From: Allobosea sp. OK403 | Lineage (GTDB): Bacteria; Pseudomonadota; Alphaproteobacteria; Rhizobiales; Beijerinckiaceae | Assembly: GCF_900113835.1 (NCBI RefSeq) | Contig: NZ_FOQV01000001.1 | Location: forward strand, 496,001-560,000 | Length of the DNA: 64,000 nt | Direction of reading: 5' to 3' | Shown here: in pieces, positions 52,354 to 60,968 of the stretch | Position numbering within the stretch: the stretch's first letter is position 1 | Layout of the letters: every line of letters begins with the position of its first letter | Translations under genes and position numbers: made by a program | The notes under the pieces: generated by a model | What the model saw: the letters and a program-made list of their open reading frames with translations, nothing else | What the model was told of the DNA's origin: nothing | Database searches by the model: none

Positions 52354-54441
52354 ATGACCGAGCTTCCCCGCATCGCCCATCTGCCATCCGTTTGCCCGCA
52401 TGACTGCCCTTCCGCCTGTTCTCTGGAGGTCGAGGTCATCGATGGGCGCAGCATCGGGCGGGTGCGCGGCAGCAAGCGCCAGAGCTACACGGACGGGGTG
52501 ATCTGCGCCAAGGTCGCGCGTTATTCGGAACGCATCCACCATCCCGACCGGCTGCTTCATCCGCTGCGCAGGACCGGTCCGAAGGGCTCGGGCCAGTTCG
52601 AGCGGATATCCTGGGACGAGGCGCTCGACGAGATCGCGCGCCGTTTCCTGGCGATCGAGCACGAGCACGGTGCGCAGGCCGTCTGGCCCTATTATTATGC
52701 GGGTACGATGGGCCTCGTCATGCGCGACGGCATCAACCGCCTGCGCCATGCCAAGCGCTATTCCGGCCAGTACTCGACGATCTGCACAACCATGGCCTGG
52801 ACCGGCTTTATCGCCGGCACCGGCCGCCTCGCAGGCCCCGATCCGCGCGAGATGGCCAAGTCAGATTGCGTGGTGATCTGGGGCACCAACGCCGTACATA
52901 CCCAGGTCAATGTGATGCACCACGCCGTCAAGGCGCGGAAGACGCGCGGCGCCAAGATCGTCGCGATCGACATCTATCACAATGCCACGCTCGCCCAGGC
53001 CGACCTCGCCTTGGTGCTGCGGCCGGGCACGGACGCGGCGCTGGCCTGTGCGGTGATGCATGTCCTCTTCCGCGATGGCCATGCCGACCGTGACTATCTG
53101 GCGCAGCACACCGATGCTCCAGACGAGCTGGAAGCGCATCTCGCCAGCCGCACGCCGGAATGGGCGGCCGCGATCACCGGGCTCGAGGTCGCGCAGATCG
53201 AGGAGTTCGCAGCCCTCGTCGGCACGCGCAAGAAGAGCTTTTTCCGGCTCGGCTATGGTTTTGCGCGCCAGCGCAATGGTGCGGTCTCGATGCATGCGGC
53301 GCTGTCTGTGCCAACCGTTACAGGAGCCTGGCAATACGAGGGCGGCGGCGCCTTCCACAGCAACAGCGGCATCTATAAATGGCGCAAGAGCCTGATCGAG
53401 GGGCTCGACCTCATCGATCCCAAAATCCGCCAGCTCGATCAGTCGCAGATCGGCCGGGTGCTCACCGGCGATGCGGAGGCGCTGCGCCAGGGTGGGCCGG
53501 TCAAGGCGCTCTTCATCCAGAACACCAATCCGGTTTCGGTCGCGCCCGAGCAGGAGCTGGTCAAGCAGGGCTTTGCTCGCGACGACCTCTTCACCGTCGT
53601 GCATGAGCAGTTCATGACCGAGACGGCCGGGATGGCCGACATCGTGCTGCCGGCGACCCAGTTCATGGAGCATGACGATATCTATCAGGGGGGCGGCCAC
53701 CAGCACATCATGTGGGGCGGCAAGCTGGTCGACCCGCCGGGCGAATGCCGCTCGAACCATGAGGTCATCTGCGCGCTCGCCGAGCGGCTCGGTGCGCAGC
53801 ATCGCGGCTTCCAGATGTCGCCGCGCGAGATCGTCGACTGGACGTTGCGCGAGAGCGGGCGCGGCACGCTCGACGAGTTGATCGCCAATGATTTCCACGA
53901 CGTGCAGCCGGATTATCGCACGGCGCATTATCTCGACGGCTTCGGCTACCGCGACAAGAAGTTTCGCTTCAAGCCCGATTGGCCGAAGGTGCCCAACGCC
54001 AATGCCGGCACGGTCGGCCCTTACCAGGAGATGCCGGCGCTGCCCGACTACTGGGCCGTCATCGAGAACGCCGACGCAGAGCATCCCTTCCGCCTGGCGA
54101 CGAGCCCGGCGCGCAGCTTCCTGAACTCGACCTTCACCGAGACCCCGGGCTCCCAGAAGAAAGAGGGGCGGCCGACGCTGATGCTGCATCCCGGCGATGC
54201 GGAAAAGCTTGGCATCGCGGCCGATGACGAGGTCATGGTCGGCAATAGCCGCGGCAGTGTGTATCTCCATGCCGTGCTGTTCGAGGGGCTGGTGCGCGGC
54301 GTCGTCATCGCCGAGTCGATCTGGCCCAATGCGGCGCACAAGCATGGGCGCGGCATCAACACGATCACGGGGGCGGATGCCGTCGCCCCCTTCGGTGGCG
54401 CTGCTTTTCATGACGTGAAGGTGTGGATCAAGCGAGCGTGA
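52354..54441 (+). CDS. Molybdopterin-dependent oxidoreductase (formate dehydrogenase/DMSO reductase-like)
   Basis: 695 residues. N-terminal 4Fe-4S site C-x3-C-x3-C-x28-C at Cys14, Cys18, Cys22 and Cys51 (VCPHDCPSACSLEV). Molybdopterin-guanine-dinucleotide domains follow, with IWGTNAVHTQVNVMHHAVKAR, LFIQNTNPVSVAPEQE and GMADIVLPATQFMEHDDIYQ. The C-terminal dinucleotide-binding barrel has MLHPGDAEKLGIAADDEVMV. No twin-arginine signal, so it is cytoplasmic. No electron-transfer subunit or chaperone is adjacent. Substrate unknown; relatives are annotated generically. Confidence 0.9.
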   Translation: MTELPRIAHLPSVCPHDCPSACSLEVEVIDGRSIGRVRGSKRQSYTDGVICAKVARYSERIHHPDRLLHPLRRTGPKGSGQFERISWDEALDEIARRFLAIEHEHGAQAVWPYYYAGTMGLVMRDGINRLRHAKRYSGQYSTICTTMAWTGFIAGTGRLAGPDPREMAKSDCVVIWGTNAVHTQVNVMHHAVKARKTRGAKIVAIDIYHNATLAQADLALVLRPGTDAALACAVMHVLFRDGHADRDYLAQHTDAPDELEAHLASRTPEWAAAITGLEVAQIEEFAALVGTRKKSFFRLGYGFARQRNGAVSMHAALSVPTVTGAWQYEGGGAFHSNSGIYKWRKSLIEGLDLIDPKIRQLDQSQIGRVLTGDAEALRQGGPVKALFIQNTNPVSVAPEQELVKQGFARDDLFTVVHEQFMTETAGMADIVLPATQFMEHDDIYQGGGHQHIMWGGKLVDPPGECRSNHEVICALAERLGAQHRGFQMSPREIVDWTLRESGRGTLDELIANDFHDVQPDYRTAHYLDGFGYRDKKFRFKPDWPKVPNANAGTVGPYQEMPALPDYWAVIENADAEHPFRLATSPARSFLNSTFTETPGSQKKEGRPTLMLHPGDAEKLGIAADDEVMVGNSRGSVYLHAVLFEGLVRGVVIAESIWPNAAHKHGRGINTITGADAVAPFGGAAFHDVKVWIKRA

Positions 54442-54547
54442 CCTTCCGCGCTCTTGACCTTTGCGAGGCGCTGTGAACCATCGCCGACGCGCGGGCGAGG
54501 CATGAATCATGCGATCAGGGGCCCGTTTTCTTAGGGCTTGTGAAATC

Positions 54548-54910
54548 ATGATGATGCGGCGGATGGGTGCGGTCGTTTTGGCCGGTGGGTTCTCTGTGCT
54601 GATGGGCTCGGTCGTGCTGGCCGCGAGCAGCTCCGCGCCGCTTCCGCCGCCGGACCCGACGGCGAAAAATCTCACCCCCTATATGATCCAGCTGCGCGCC
54701 TTCGACGCCTGCCTGCACACCCAGTCGCAATTGCTGCAGACGACCCGCGAGGCGGTGCATACGCCGTGCAGCTGCTACGCCAAGGGCACGGTCAACGCCA
54801 TGTCCAAGGATGAGATCCAGGCCTTCCGCGACACCGGCTATTTCAACGACACGGCGCGCGAGAAGGGTCTTGAGTTCCTCGACAAGTGCAAGCTCAAGCG
54901 GCCGCTTTGA
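54548..54910 (+). CDS. Small secreted Cys-containing protein, unknown function
   Basis: 120 residues from the ATG at 54548. A signal peptide (AVVLAGGFSVLMGSVVLA, cleavage near residue 25) is followed by a mature helical domain with four Cys: Cys in FDACLHTQ, the CSC pair in HTPCSCYAKG and one in FLDKCKLK. I do not recognise a family. The 3' end overlaps the convergent GST gene by 17 bp. An upstream ATG (54509) would add a polar stretch and is less likely. Confidence 0.7.
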   Translation: MMMRRMGAVVLAGGFSVLMGSVVLAASSSAPLPPPDPTAKNLTPYMIQLRAFDACLHTQSQLLQTTREAVHTPCSCYAKGTVNAMSKDEIQAFRDTGYFNDTAREKGLEFLDKCKLKRPL

Positions 54911-55616
54911 CGGCTGCCGCTTCCGGAAAGAAACGCGCCCTGATCCGCGCTTCATAAGCGACGAGATTGGGGTGGCTTTCGACGACACCGCGAATGGCGG
55001 AGTCGAAGACCGGGCTGAGCGCCGACATCGTGAAGGCGCCCAGCGCCGCGTCGGCGCCGCAAGGCGTGTCGCCGAGCAGGAACTGGCGCTCGCCCAGAAT
55101 ACCGACGATCGCGGCATAGGCGCGTTTGGTCAGGGCCAGACGCTCCTCGGCGCTGTGTCGCCCGATGCCCTGGCCGTCGAGATTGTTCCGCACCTTGCGT
55201 TTCACCATGGCTATGACCAGCGGGCGCAGCGGGGCCGGCACTGTCTTGAAGAAGTGACGCGGGCCGCGGTCGAAATTCCCGCTGTCGATCCAGCGCTCGT
55301 GCACGACGATCCAGTAGAGCTGCTCTTCCAGCATCTTCTCCACGGCCCAGGCGACACCGCGCTGCTCCGGCGTCAGGCCCGCGTCAAAATCGATGCCGTA
55401 TGCGCTCTCCAGATGGAAGCGGATGAAGCTCGAATCCGCAATGGTGACGCCGTTGTCGACGATGATCGGCAGCTTGCCCTTGGGTGCGTTGCGCATGTTC
55501 CCCGTCACGCGCTCGAACGGTAGCCCCGACATCCGCAGCAGGATCTCGGTCTTGATGCAGAACGGGCTCGGATCGGGCAGGCCGAAGCCTGGCCCGAAGC
55601 TGTGCAGGATGATCAT
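54894..55616 (-). CDS. Glutathione S-transferase-like protein (Fax/metaxin-like)
   Basis: 240 residues from the ATG at 55616 (AGAGGAAACC upstream). The N-terminal thioredoxin-like domain has GLPDPSPFCIKTEILLRMSGLPF and KGKLPIIVDNG; the C-terminal domain has the LGDTPCGADAALGAF segment typical of the Fax/metaxin-related bacterial group. Divergent from a WYL-type regulator, a common pairing that suggests direct control. Substrate unknown. Confidence 0.87.
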   Translation of the reverse strand: MIILHSFGPGFGLPDPSPFCIKTEILLRMSGLPFERVTGNMRNAPKGKLPIIVDNGVTIADSSFIRFHLESAYGIDFDAGLTPEQRGVAWAVEKMLEEQLYWIVVHERWIDSGNFDRGPRHFFKTVPAPLRPLVIAMVKRKVRNNLDGQGIGRHSAEERLALTKRAYAAIVGILGERQFLLGDTPCGADAALGAFTMSALSPVFDSAIRGVVESHPNLVAYEARIRARFFPEAAAVKAAA

Positions 55617-55733
55617 GTCGCGGTTTCCTCTTGGCATTCTCGTTGGCCTGGAGCTACTGCCACGCTCCTGACAGAATTCGTCAGCAGCCTGGGCCATTCT
55701 GAGCCCGACGAAGCTCGGGTGGAAATCAAGAAC

Positions 55734-56522
55734 ATGCAGCGCGCCGAACGATTGCTCGATCTGATCCAGAGTTTGCGCCGTCGGCGCCGGCCCGTGACGG
55801 CCGATACGCTCGCCGCCGAGCTCGATGTCTCGGTTCGCACCGTCTATCGCGACATCGCCGCATTGATGCGACAGGGCGTGCCGGTCCGGGGCGAGGCTGG
55901 CATCGGCTATATCCTCGACGCCGGCTTCGACCTGCCGCCGCTGATGCTGTCACCCGATGAGATCGAGGCTGTTCTGGTCGGCATGCGCTGGCTCAGCGAG
56001 CGGGCGGACCCTGTTCTGGCGCGCGCGGCGGAGGATGTTGTCAGCAAGGTCGCGGCCGTGCTGCCGGCGCATCTCAAGCCGATTCTGCTCGATGGTGCCT
56101 TGTTCGCTCCCGCCTATGGCTCGGAGAAGCCGGTCGACCAGGTTGACGTCGCCGGCGTCCGCGCCGCGATCAGGCAAGGCCGCAAGCTCTCGATCCGCTA
56201 TCGCGACGAGGCGGGACGGGAATCGCAGCGCATGATCTGGCCGATCGGCATGACCTTCTACGAGCGAGTGCGCATCGTCATCGCCTGGTGCGAGCTGCGC
56301 GAGGCGTTCCGCCATTTCCGCACCGACCGCATTACCGACCTCGCCTTGCGCGAAGAGCGCTACCCGGCGCGGCGCGCCGATCTGTTGCGACGCTGGCAGC
56401 AGCAGGAGGATGAGCGCGACAGGGCCGCTTGCGAGCAGCGGGAGGCGGCTCAGAGCCGCGCGATCACGCCATCGACCAGCGCGACACGGCCCGAGGCGAC
56501 CTCGGCGAGCGCGCGCGGATAA
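55734..56522 (+). CDS. YafY/DeoR-type HTH regulator with WYL domain
   Basis: 262 residues from the ATG at 55734: HTH_11 winged helix (about 4-60, AERLLDLIQSLRRRRRPVTADTLAAEL...RTVYRDIAALMRQG), then a WYL sensor domain (about 138-215, ISIRYRDEAG-like segment IRYRDEAGRESQRMIWPIG). The last ~35 residues are charged and overlap the convergent purN gene by 73 bp. It probably controls the divergent GST gene; WYL domains bind nucleic-acid or nucleotide ligands in other systems. Confidence 0.88.
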   Translation: MQRAERLLDLIQSLRRRRRPVTADTLAAELDVSVRTVYRDIAALMRQGVPVRGEAGIGYILDAGFDLPPLMLSPDEIEAVLVGMRWLSERADPVLARAAEDVVSKVAAVLPAHLKPILLDGALFAPAYGSEKPVDQVDVAGVRAAIRQGRKLSIRYRDEAGRESQRMIWPIGMTFYERVRIVIAWCELREAFRHFRTDRITDLALREERYPARRADLLRRWQQQEDERDRAACEQREAAQSRAITPSTSATRPEATSASARG

Positions 56523-57073
56523 AGCGTGTGCTCCTGCGCCAGCACGCGCTGGCTCAGGCTGTCCTCGTCGTCGCCCGGCAGAACGGGCACCTTGGCCTGG
56601 GCGATCACCGGTCCGGCATCGAGCTCGGGCACGACGAAATGCACGCTGCAGCCATGCTCCGTGACGCCGGCCTCGAGCGCCTGGCGGTGCGTATGGGTGC
56701 CCTTGAACAGCGGCAGCAGCGAAGGGTGGATGTTGATAAGCCGCCCTTCCCAGCGCCGGACGAACCAGGGCGTCATTATCCGCATGAAGCCGGCGAGCGC
56801 GATCAGCTCGATCTGGTTGATGCGCAGGACCTCGTCCATGGCGCGCTCGAAGGCCTCGCGATCCCTGTTGAAGGCACGATGATCGACAGTCGCGGTCGCG
56901 ATGCCCAAGGCGCTGGCGCGTTCGAGCCCGCCGGCGCCGGGGATGTTCGAGAGCACGAGCGCGATCTCGGCGGGGAAATCATCCGCCTGCGCGGCTTCGG
57001 CCAGCGACAGCATGTTGGAGCCGCGCCCGGAGATCAGGACGGCAGTGCGCTTGCGGAGAATCAGCGTGCTCAC
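56450..57073 (-). CDS. purN: Phosphoribosylglycinamide formyltransferase
   Basis: 207-residue GAR transformylase using 10-formyl-THF, third step of purine synthesis. Substrate loop GRGSNMLSL, catalytic Asn/His in [34 protein letters not shown], and a catalytic Asp in the last of these. The start is GTG, overlapping the purM stop as GTGA. The 3' end overlaps the WYL regulator by 73 bp. Confidence 0.96.
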   Translation of the reverse strand: MSTLILRKRTAVLISGRGSNMLSLAEAAQADDFPAEIALVLSNIPGAGGLERASALGIATATVDHRAFNRDREAFERAMDEVLRINQIELIALAGFMRIMTPWFVRRWEGRLINIHPSLLPLFKGTHTHRQALEAGVTEHGCSVHFVVPELDAGPVIAQAKVPVLPGDDEDSLSQRVLAQEHTLYPRALAEVASGRVALVDGVIARL

Positions 57074-58143
57074 AGGGCGAGCTTGCCGCGATAGCTGACG
57101 GGCTCGTCGCCGGCGGCGAGCGAGACGACCTCGCCCAGCCGGATGGCGGGTTCGCCGGCGGCCTTCAGGGCTGCCTCGACCTCATCGGCCTTGGCGGCGT
57201 CAGCGGCGACGATCATGCCGATACCGCAATTGAAGGTGCGCAGCATCTCGCGCTCGACGACGCCACCGGTCGCTGCGAGCCAGGCGAAGACGGGCGGGAC
57301 GGAGATGGCCGACAGATCGAGCGAGACGCCGAGCCCTTCGGGCAGGACGCGAGGGATATTGTCGGGAAAGCCGCCGCCGGTGATATGGGCGAGCACCTTG
57401 ATGCCGTCCGTCGCCTTCAGCGCCGCGAGCAGGGTCTTCACATAGATCCGCGTCGGGGTCAGCAGCGCCTCGGCCAAGCTCTGGCCAGGCGCGAAGGGGG
57501 CGGGCGCATCCCAGCTCAGTCCGGCAAGCGCAACGATGCGGCGGACCAGCGAATAGCCGTTGGAATGCACCCCGGAGGAGGGCAGGCCGAAGACGACGTC
57601 GCCGGCCGCGAGATCAGCACGCGGCAGCAACGTGCCGCGCTCGGCGGCGCCGACCGCAAAGCCCGCGAGATCGTAATCCTTGTCGGCATACATGCCGGGC
57701 ATCTCGGCGGTCTCCCCGCCGATCAGCGCGCAGCCCGCCTGCCGGCAGCCATCGGCGATGCCGCGCACGATCTCGACGCCGACCTTGGGGTCGAGCTTGC
57801 CGGTGGCGTAGTAGTCCAGAAAGAGCAGAGGCTCCGCTCCTTGGACAACCAGGTCGTTGACGCACATCGCGACGAGATCGATGCCGATCGTCGCATGCAG
57901 GCCGCTCTCGATCGCGATCTTGACCTTGGTGCCGACGCCGTCATTGGCGGCGACCAGAATCGGATCGTTGAAACCGGCGGCCTTGAGATCGAACAAGCCG
58001 CCGAAGCCGCCGATCTCGGCGTCGGCGCCGGGACGGCGTGTCGAGCGCACGAGAGGCTTGATGGCGTCGACCATGGCGTTGCCGGCGTCGATGTCGACGC
58101 CTGCCTGCGCATAGGTCAGTCCGTTCGCGCCGGGCTTTGTCAT
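57070..58143 (-). CDS. purM: Phosphoribosylformylglycinamidine cyclo-ligase
   Basis: AIR synthetase, fifth step of purine synthesis. 357 residues from the ATG at 58143. Typical segments: [18 protein letters not shown], the ATP-binding [55 protein letters not shown] and [15 protein letters not shown]. purN is translationally coupled behind it. ATG 58158 is an alternative start. Confidence 0.96.
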   Translation of the reverse strand: MTKPGANGLTYAQAGVDIDAGNAMVDAIKPLVRSTRRPGADAEIGGFGGLFDLKAAGFNDPILVAANDGVGTKVKIAIESGLHATIGIDLVAMCVNDLVVQGAEPLLFLDYYATGKLDPKVGVEIVRGIADGCRQAGCALIGGETAEMPGMYADKDYDLAGFAVGAAERGTLLPRADLAAGDVVFGLPSSGVHSNGYSLVRRIVALAGLSWDAPAPFAPGQSLAEALLTPTRIYVKTLLAALKATDGIKVLAHITGGGFPDNIPRVLPEGLGVSLDLSAISVPPVFAWLAATGGVVEREMLRTFNCGIGMIVAADAAKADEVEAALKAAGEPAIRLGEVVSLAAGDEPVSYRGKLAL

Positions 58144-58281
58144 GATCTGCGGCCTCATCCTGTTTGAGGCGAGCGATAGGCAAGCGCGGCGCTGCTTGCA
58201 AGCCAGGACAGCGCTTTCGCCCTTGCCGATCCACCGATTCGGGTTCTAGCGTCACGGCCCCGCCTGCGCGAACCCCATCGC

Positions 58282-58812
58282 ATGACGCTTCCCAACCTGA
58301 TCACCATCGGCCGCCTCATCCTGGTGCCGCTCGTGATCGTGATGATCATCGATGCGCGCTGGCAGCTGGCCTTCATCATCTTCGTGGCGGCGGGCGTGTC
58401 GGACGCCGTCGACGGCTTCATCGCCAAGCGCTTCGACATGGCCAGCGAACTCGGCGCCTATCTCGACCCCGTGGCCGACAAGGCGCTGATCGTCTCGATC
58501 TACATCACCCTGGCCGTGGTCGGGGCCATACCCTCCTGGCTCGTCATCCTGGTCGTGTCCCGCGACGTCATGATCGTCTCGGCCGTGATCCTGTCCTGGG
58601 TGATGGAGCGGCCGGTCGAGATCGCGCCCTTCATCGTCAGCAAGCTCAATACCGCTGCGCAGATCGCCTTCGCTGCGCTGGTGCTGGGCTCGCGCGCCTT
58701 CGGTGTCGATCCGGGGCAAGCCATGCAGCTCGGCCAGCTTCTGGTGGCTCTGTTGACGCTCGGCTCGATGACAGCCTATCTCACCTTCTGGTTGCGGCAC
58801 ATGGCGGCGTGA
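58282..58812 (+). CDS. CDP-alcohol phosphatidyltransferase family protein
   Basis: 176 residues, about five transmembrane segments. The CDP-OH-P signature is D-x-x-D-G-x-x-A-x-R-x8-G-x3-D-x3-D, here SDAVDGFIAKRFDMASELG then AYLDPVADK; the normal Arg position is occupied within AKR. N-terminal TLPNLITIGRLILVPL is typical of PgsA-like phosphatidylglycerophosphate and cardiolipin synthases. Which alcohol is used cannot be told. Divergent from purM. Confidence 0.9.
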   Translation: MTLPNLITIGRLILVPLVIVMIIDARWQLAFIIFVAAGVSDAVDGFIAKRFDMASELGAYLDPVADKALIVSIYITLAVVGAIPSWLVILVVSRDVMIVSAVILSWVMERPVEIAPFIVSKLNTAAQIAFAALVLGSRAFGVDPGQAMQLGQLLVALLTLGSMTAYLTFWLRHMAA

Positions 58813-58871
58813 GGCTCTGGCGGCGTGAGGCTGCTGGCCGCGCGGAAGGGTAACGACGATCTCGGGCCCCT

Positions 58872-58986
58872 AGAGCAGGATGCGAAAACGTGGAGACCGA
58901 TCTTTCGCATCGATCCTGCTCTAACTCTTTGATGAGAGACGGATTCAGATTTCAGATGGGATCACTTCGTGGTTCCATCTGAAATC
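58872..58986. repeat. Two-module palindromic repeat, modules in reverse order
   Basis: Module A, 58872-58922 (AGAGCAGGATGCGAAAACG to ATCCTGCTCT), then module B, 58948-58965 against 58969-58986, 18-bp arms with two mismatches. Compared with 13746-13859 the whole unit is inverted. With the partial copy at 59096 it fills the gap before the AI-2E gene. Confidence 0.8.
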
Positions 58987-59095
58987 ATCCGGCTCTTGGA
59001 ACTTTCATCCGCATCGCCCATTTGTGCAGCGCATGATCGCCGACCCACAAAGCCTTGAGTCCGCTTCTGATCGACAAGTGAGAGCAGGATTGGTG

Positions 59096-59143
59096 AGAGC
59101 AGGATCGATGCGAAAGAGCGGTTTCCACTTCTTCGCATCCTGC
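59096..59143. repeat. 48-bp palindromic repeat (module A only)
   Basis: AGAGCAGGATCGATGCGAAA, GCGGTTTCCACTTCTTCGC, ATCCTGC; nearly the same as the module A at 13811-13859. It ends 17 bp before the AI-2E family gene start and so covers the position of its ribosome-binding region or leader. Confidence 0.75.
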
Positions 59144-59160
59144 ATGAGGGGCCTGGATCG

Positions 59161-60270
59161 ATGACCTTGCAACGTCAAATCGGCTTCTGGCTGGTCTCGC
59201 TCGTCGTGTTCGTGCTGCTGCTCGTGCTGCTGCGCGACGTGCTGCTGCCCTTCGTCGCGGCGCTGGCGCTCGCCTATCTGCTCGATCCCCTGGCCGACCG
59301 GCTGGAAAGGATGGGGATGGGCCGGCTCGCGGCGACGATCGTCATCCTTTTTGTCTTCCTGCTGGTCTTCGTGTTGGCGCTGGTGTTGCTCGCGCCGCTG
59401 CTCGGCCAGCAATTGGCCGGGCTGGTCCAGCGTCTGCCCGCTGACGCGGCAAAGCTTCAGGCGCTCGTGCTGGAGCGCGGCGCTCCCTGGCTGGAGCGGC
59501 TTGGCGGCGCGAAGCTCGCTACCGAGGCCCAGAGTTCGCTCGGCAATCTCGTCGGCGAGGGCACCAAATGGGTCGGCAGCGTGCTTCAGTCGCTCTGGAC
59601 CGGCGGCACCGCCATCGTCGGGGTGTTCTCGCTCCTGGTGCTGACGCCGGTGATCGCCTTCTATCTGCTTGTTGATTGGGACCGCATGATCGCGACCGTC
59701 GACGGCTGGCTGCCGCTCGACCATCGCGATACCATTCGCGGCCTGCTTCATGAGATGGACGTCGCCATCGCCGGCTTCCTGCGCGGCCAGGCGCTGGTCT
59801 GCCTGCTGCTCGGCATCTTCTATGCGGTGGGTCTGAGCCTGCTCGGCGTCAATTTCGGCGCGTTGATCGGCATCATCAGCGGCTTCCTCTCCTTCATTCC
59901 CTATGTCGGCTCGCTGACGGGGCTCGTGCTCGCGGTCGGCGTCGCCATTGTCCAGTTCTGGCCGGACTGGACCTGGCCGCTGGCGACGCTCGCCGTTTTC
60001 GCCGCGGGCCAGTTCCTCGAAGGCAACATCTTCCAGCCGAAATTCGTCGGCGGCTCGATCGGTGTGCATCCGGTCTGGCTGATGTTCGCGCTGCTCGCCT
60101 TCGGCTCGCTGTTCGGCTTCGTCGGCCTGCTGCTGGCGGTGCCGCTGGCGGCCGTCATGGGCGTGCTCTGTCGCTTTGCGCTCAGACAATACCTCGCCAG
60201 TAACATCTATCATGGCGGGGACGCGACCAGGGCCGCGAAGGTCCGCGCGCGCGCCGGGGCGGATATCTGA
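59161..60270 (+). CDS. AI-2E family transporter (PerM/YdgG family permease)
   Basis: 369 residues with about eight transmembrane segments. Typical segments are PFVAALALAYLLDPLADRLER, LTPVIAFYLLVDWDRM, the central GLLGVNFGALIGIISGFLSFIPYVGS-like region and the C-terminal EGNIFQPKFVGGSIGVHPVWLMFALLAFG. Named after E. coli TqsA, but many members move ions or have no known substrate. It lies 5 bp before hdaA and is probably co-transcribed. Confidence 0.9.
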   Translation: MTLQRQIGFWLVSLVVFVLLLVLLRDVLLPFVAALALAYLLDPLADRLERMGMGRLAATIVILFVFLLVFVLALVLLAPLLGQQLAGLVQRLPADAAKLQALVLERGAPWLERLGGAKLATEAQSSLGNLVGEGTKWVGSVLQSLWTGGTAIVGVFSLLVLTPVIAFYLLVDWDRMIATVDGWLPLDHRDTIRGLLHEMDVAIAGFLRGQALVCLLLGIFYAVGLSLLGVNFGALIGIISGFLSFIPYVGSLTGLVLAVGVAIVQFWPDWTWPLATLAVFAAGQFLEGNIFQPKFVGGSIGVHPVWLMFALLAFGSLFGFVGLLLAVPLAAVMGVLCRFALRQYLASNIYHGGDATRAAKVRARAGADI

Positions 60271-60275
60271 TCTCC

Positions 60276-60968
60276 ATGTCCGATCTGCCAAGCCGCCCCC
60301 GCCAGCTTGCGCTCGACTTGCCGGTCGACAGCCGCCACGGGATCGAGGATTTCCTGATCGGCCCTTCCAACGAGGCCGCCTATGGCCTGGTCGAGGCCTG
60401 GCCGAACTGGCCTGAATCCTGGCTGCGGCTCGTCGGGCCGCAGGATGCCGGCAAGACCCATCTCGCCGCAATCTGGGCGAAGATCGCCCATGCCTGGACT
60501 GTTTCGGTCGCCGAGGTCACGCAGGAGAGCGTCCCGCATCTGATCTCCGGCGGCGCGCTCGTGGTCGAGGATTGCGATCAGGGTGTCCGCGACGAGCCGG
60601 CGCTGTTCCACCTGATGAATGCGATGAAGGCGAAGGGCGGCTTCCTGCTGCTGACAGCGCGCAGTGCCCCCGATCTCTGGGGGCTGCGCGTGCCCGATCT
60701 GTTGTCGCGCCTGAGGCTGGCGCCGCAGGCGACGATCGCGCCGCCCGACGACGCGCTGCTGCGGGCGGTGCTGGTCAAGCTCTTCATCGACCGGCAGCTC
60801 ATCATCGATGCCGGCATCATCGAGATGCTGGCGCTCAGGATGGAGCGTTCCTTCGCGGCAGCGCGCGCGCTGGTCGATACGCTTGACCGGCTTTCGCTCG
60901 AACGCGGTCGCCGCGTCACCCGCGCGCTCGCAGCCGAGGCGCTGGCCGCGTTGTTCCCGGCCGAGTGA
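60276..60968 (+). CDS. hdaA: DnaA regulatory inactivator-type protein (HdaA/Hda)
   Basis: 230-residue DnaA-paralogous AAA+ protein that, with the beta clamp, promotes ATP hydrolysis on DnaA after initiation. The N-terminal clamp-binding motif RQLALDLP, Walker A-like GPQDAGKTHLA, Walker B-like LVVEDCD and the C-terminal lid are seen; there is no DNA-binding domain. In Caulobacter HdaA has this role. Walker A is a variant, as in other alphaproteobacterial members. Stop abuts the convergent desaturase stop with no gap. Confidence 0.9.
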   Translation: MSDLPSRPRQLALDLPVDSRHGIEDFLIGPSNEAAYGLVEAWPNWPESWLRLVGPQDAGKTHLAAIWAKIAHAWTVSVAEVTQESVPHLISGGALVVEDCDQGVRDEPALFHLMNAMKAKGGFLLLTARSAPDLWGLRVPDLLSRLRLAPQATIAPPDDALLRAVLVKLFIDRQLIIDAGIIEMLALRMERSFAAARALVDTLDRLSLERGRRVTRALAAEALAALFPAE

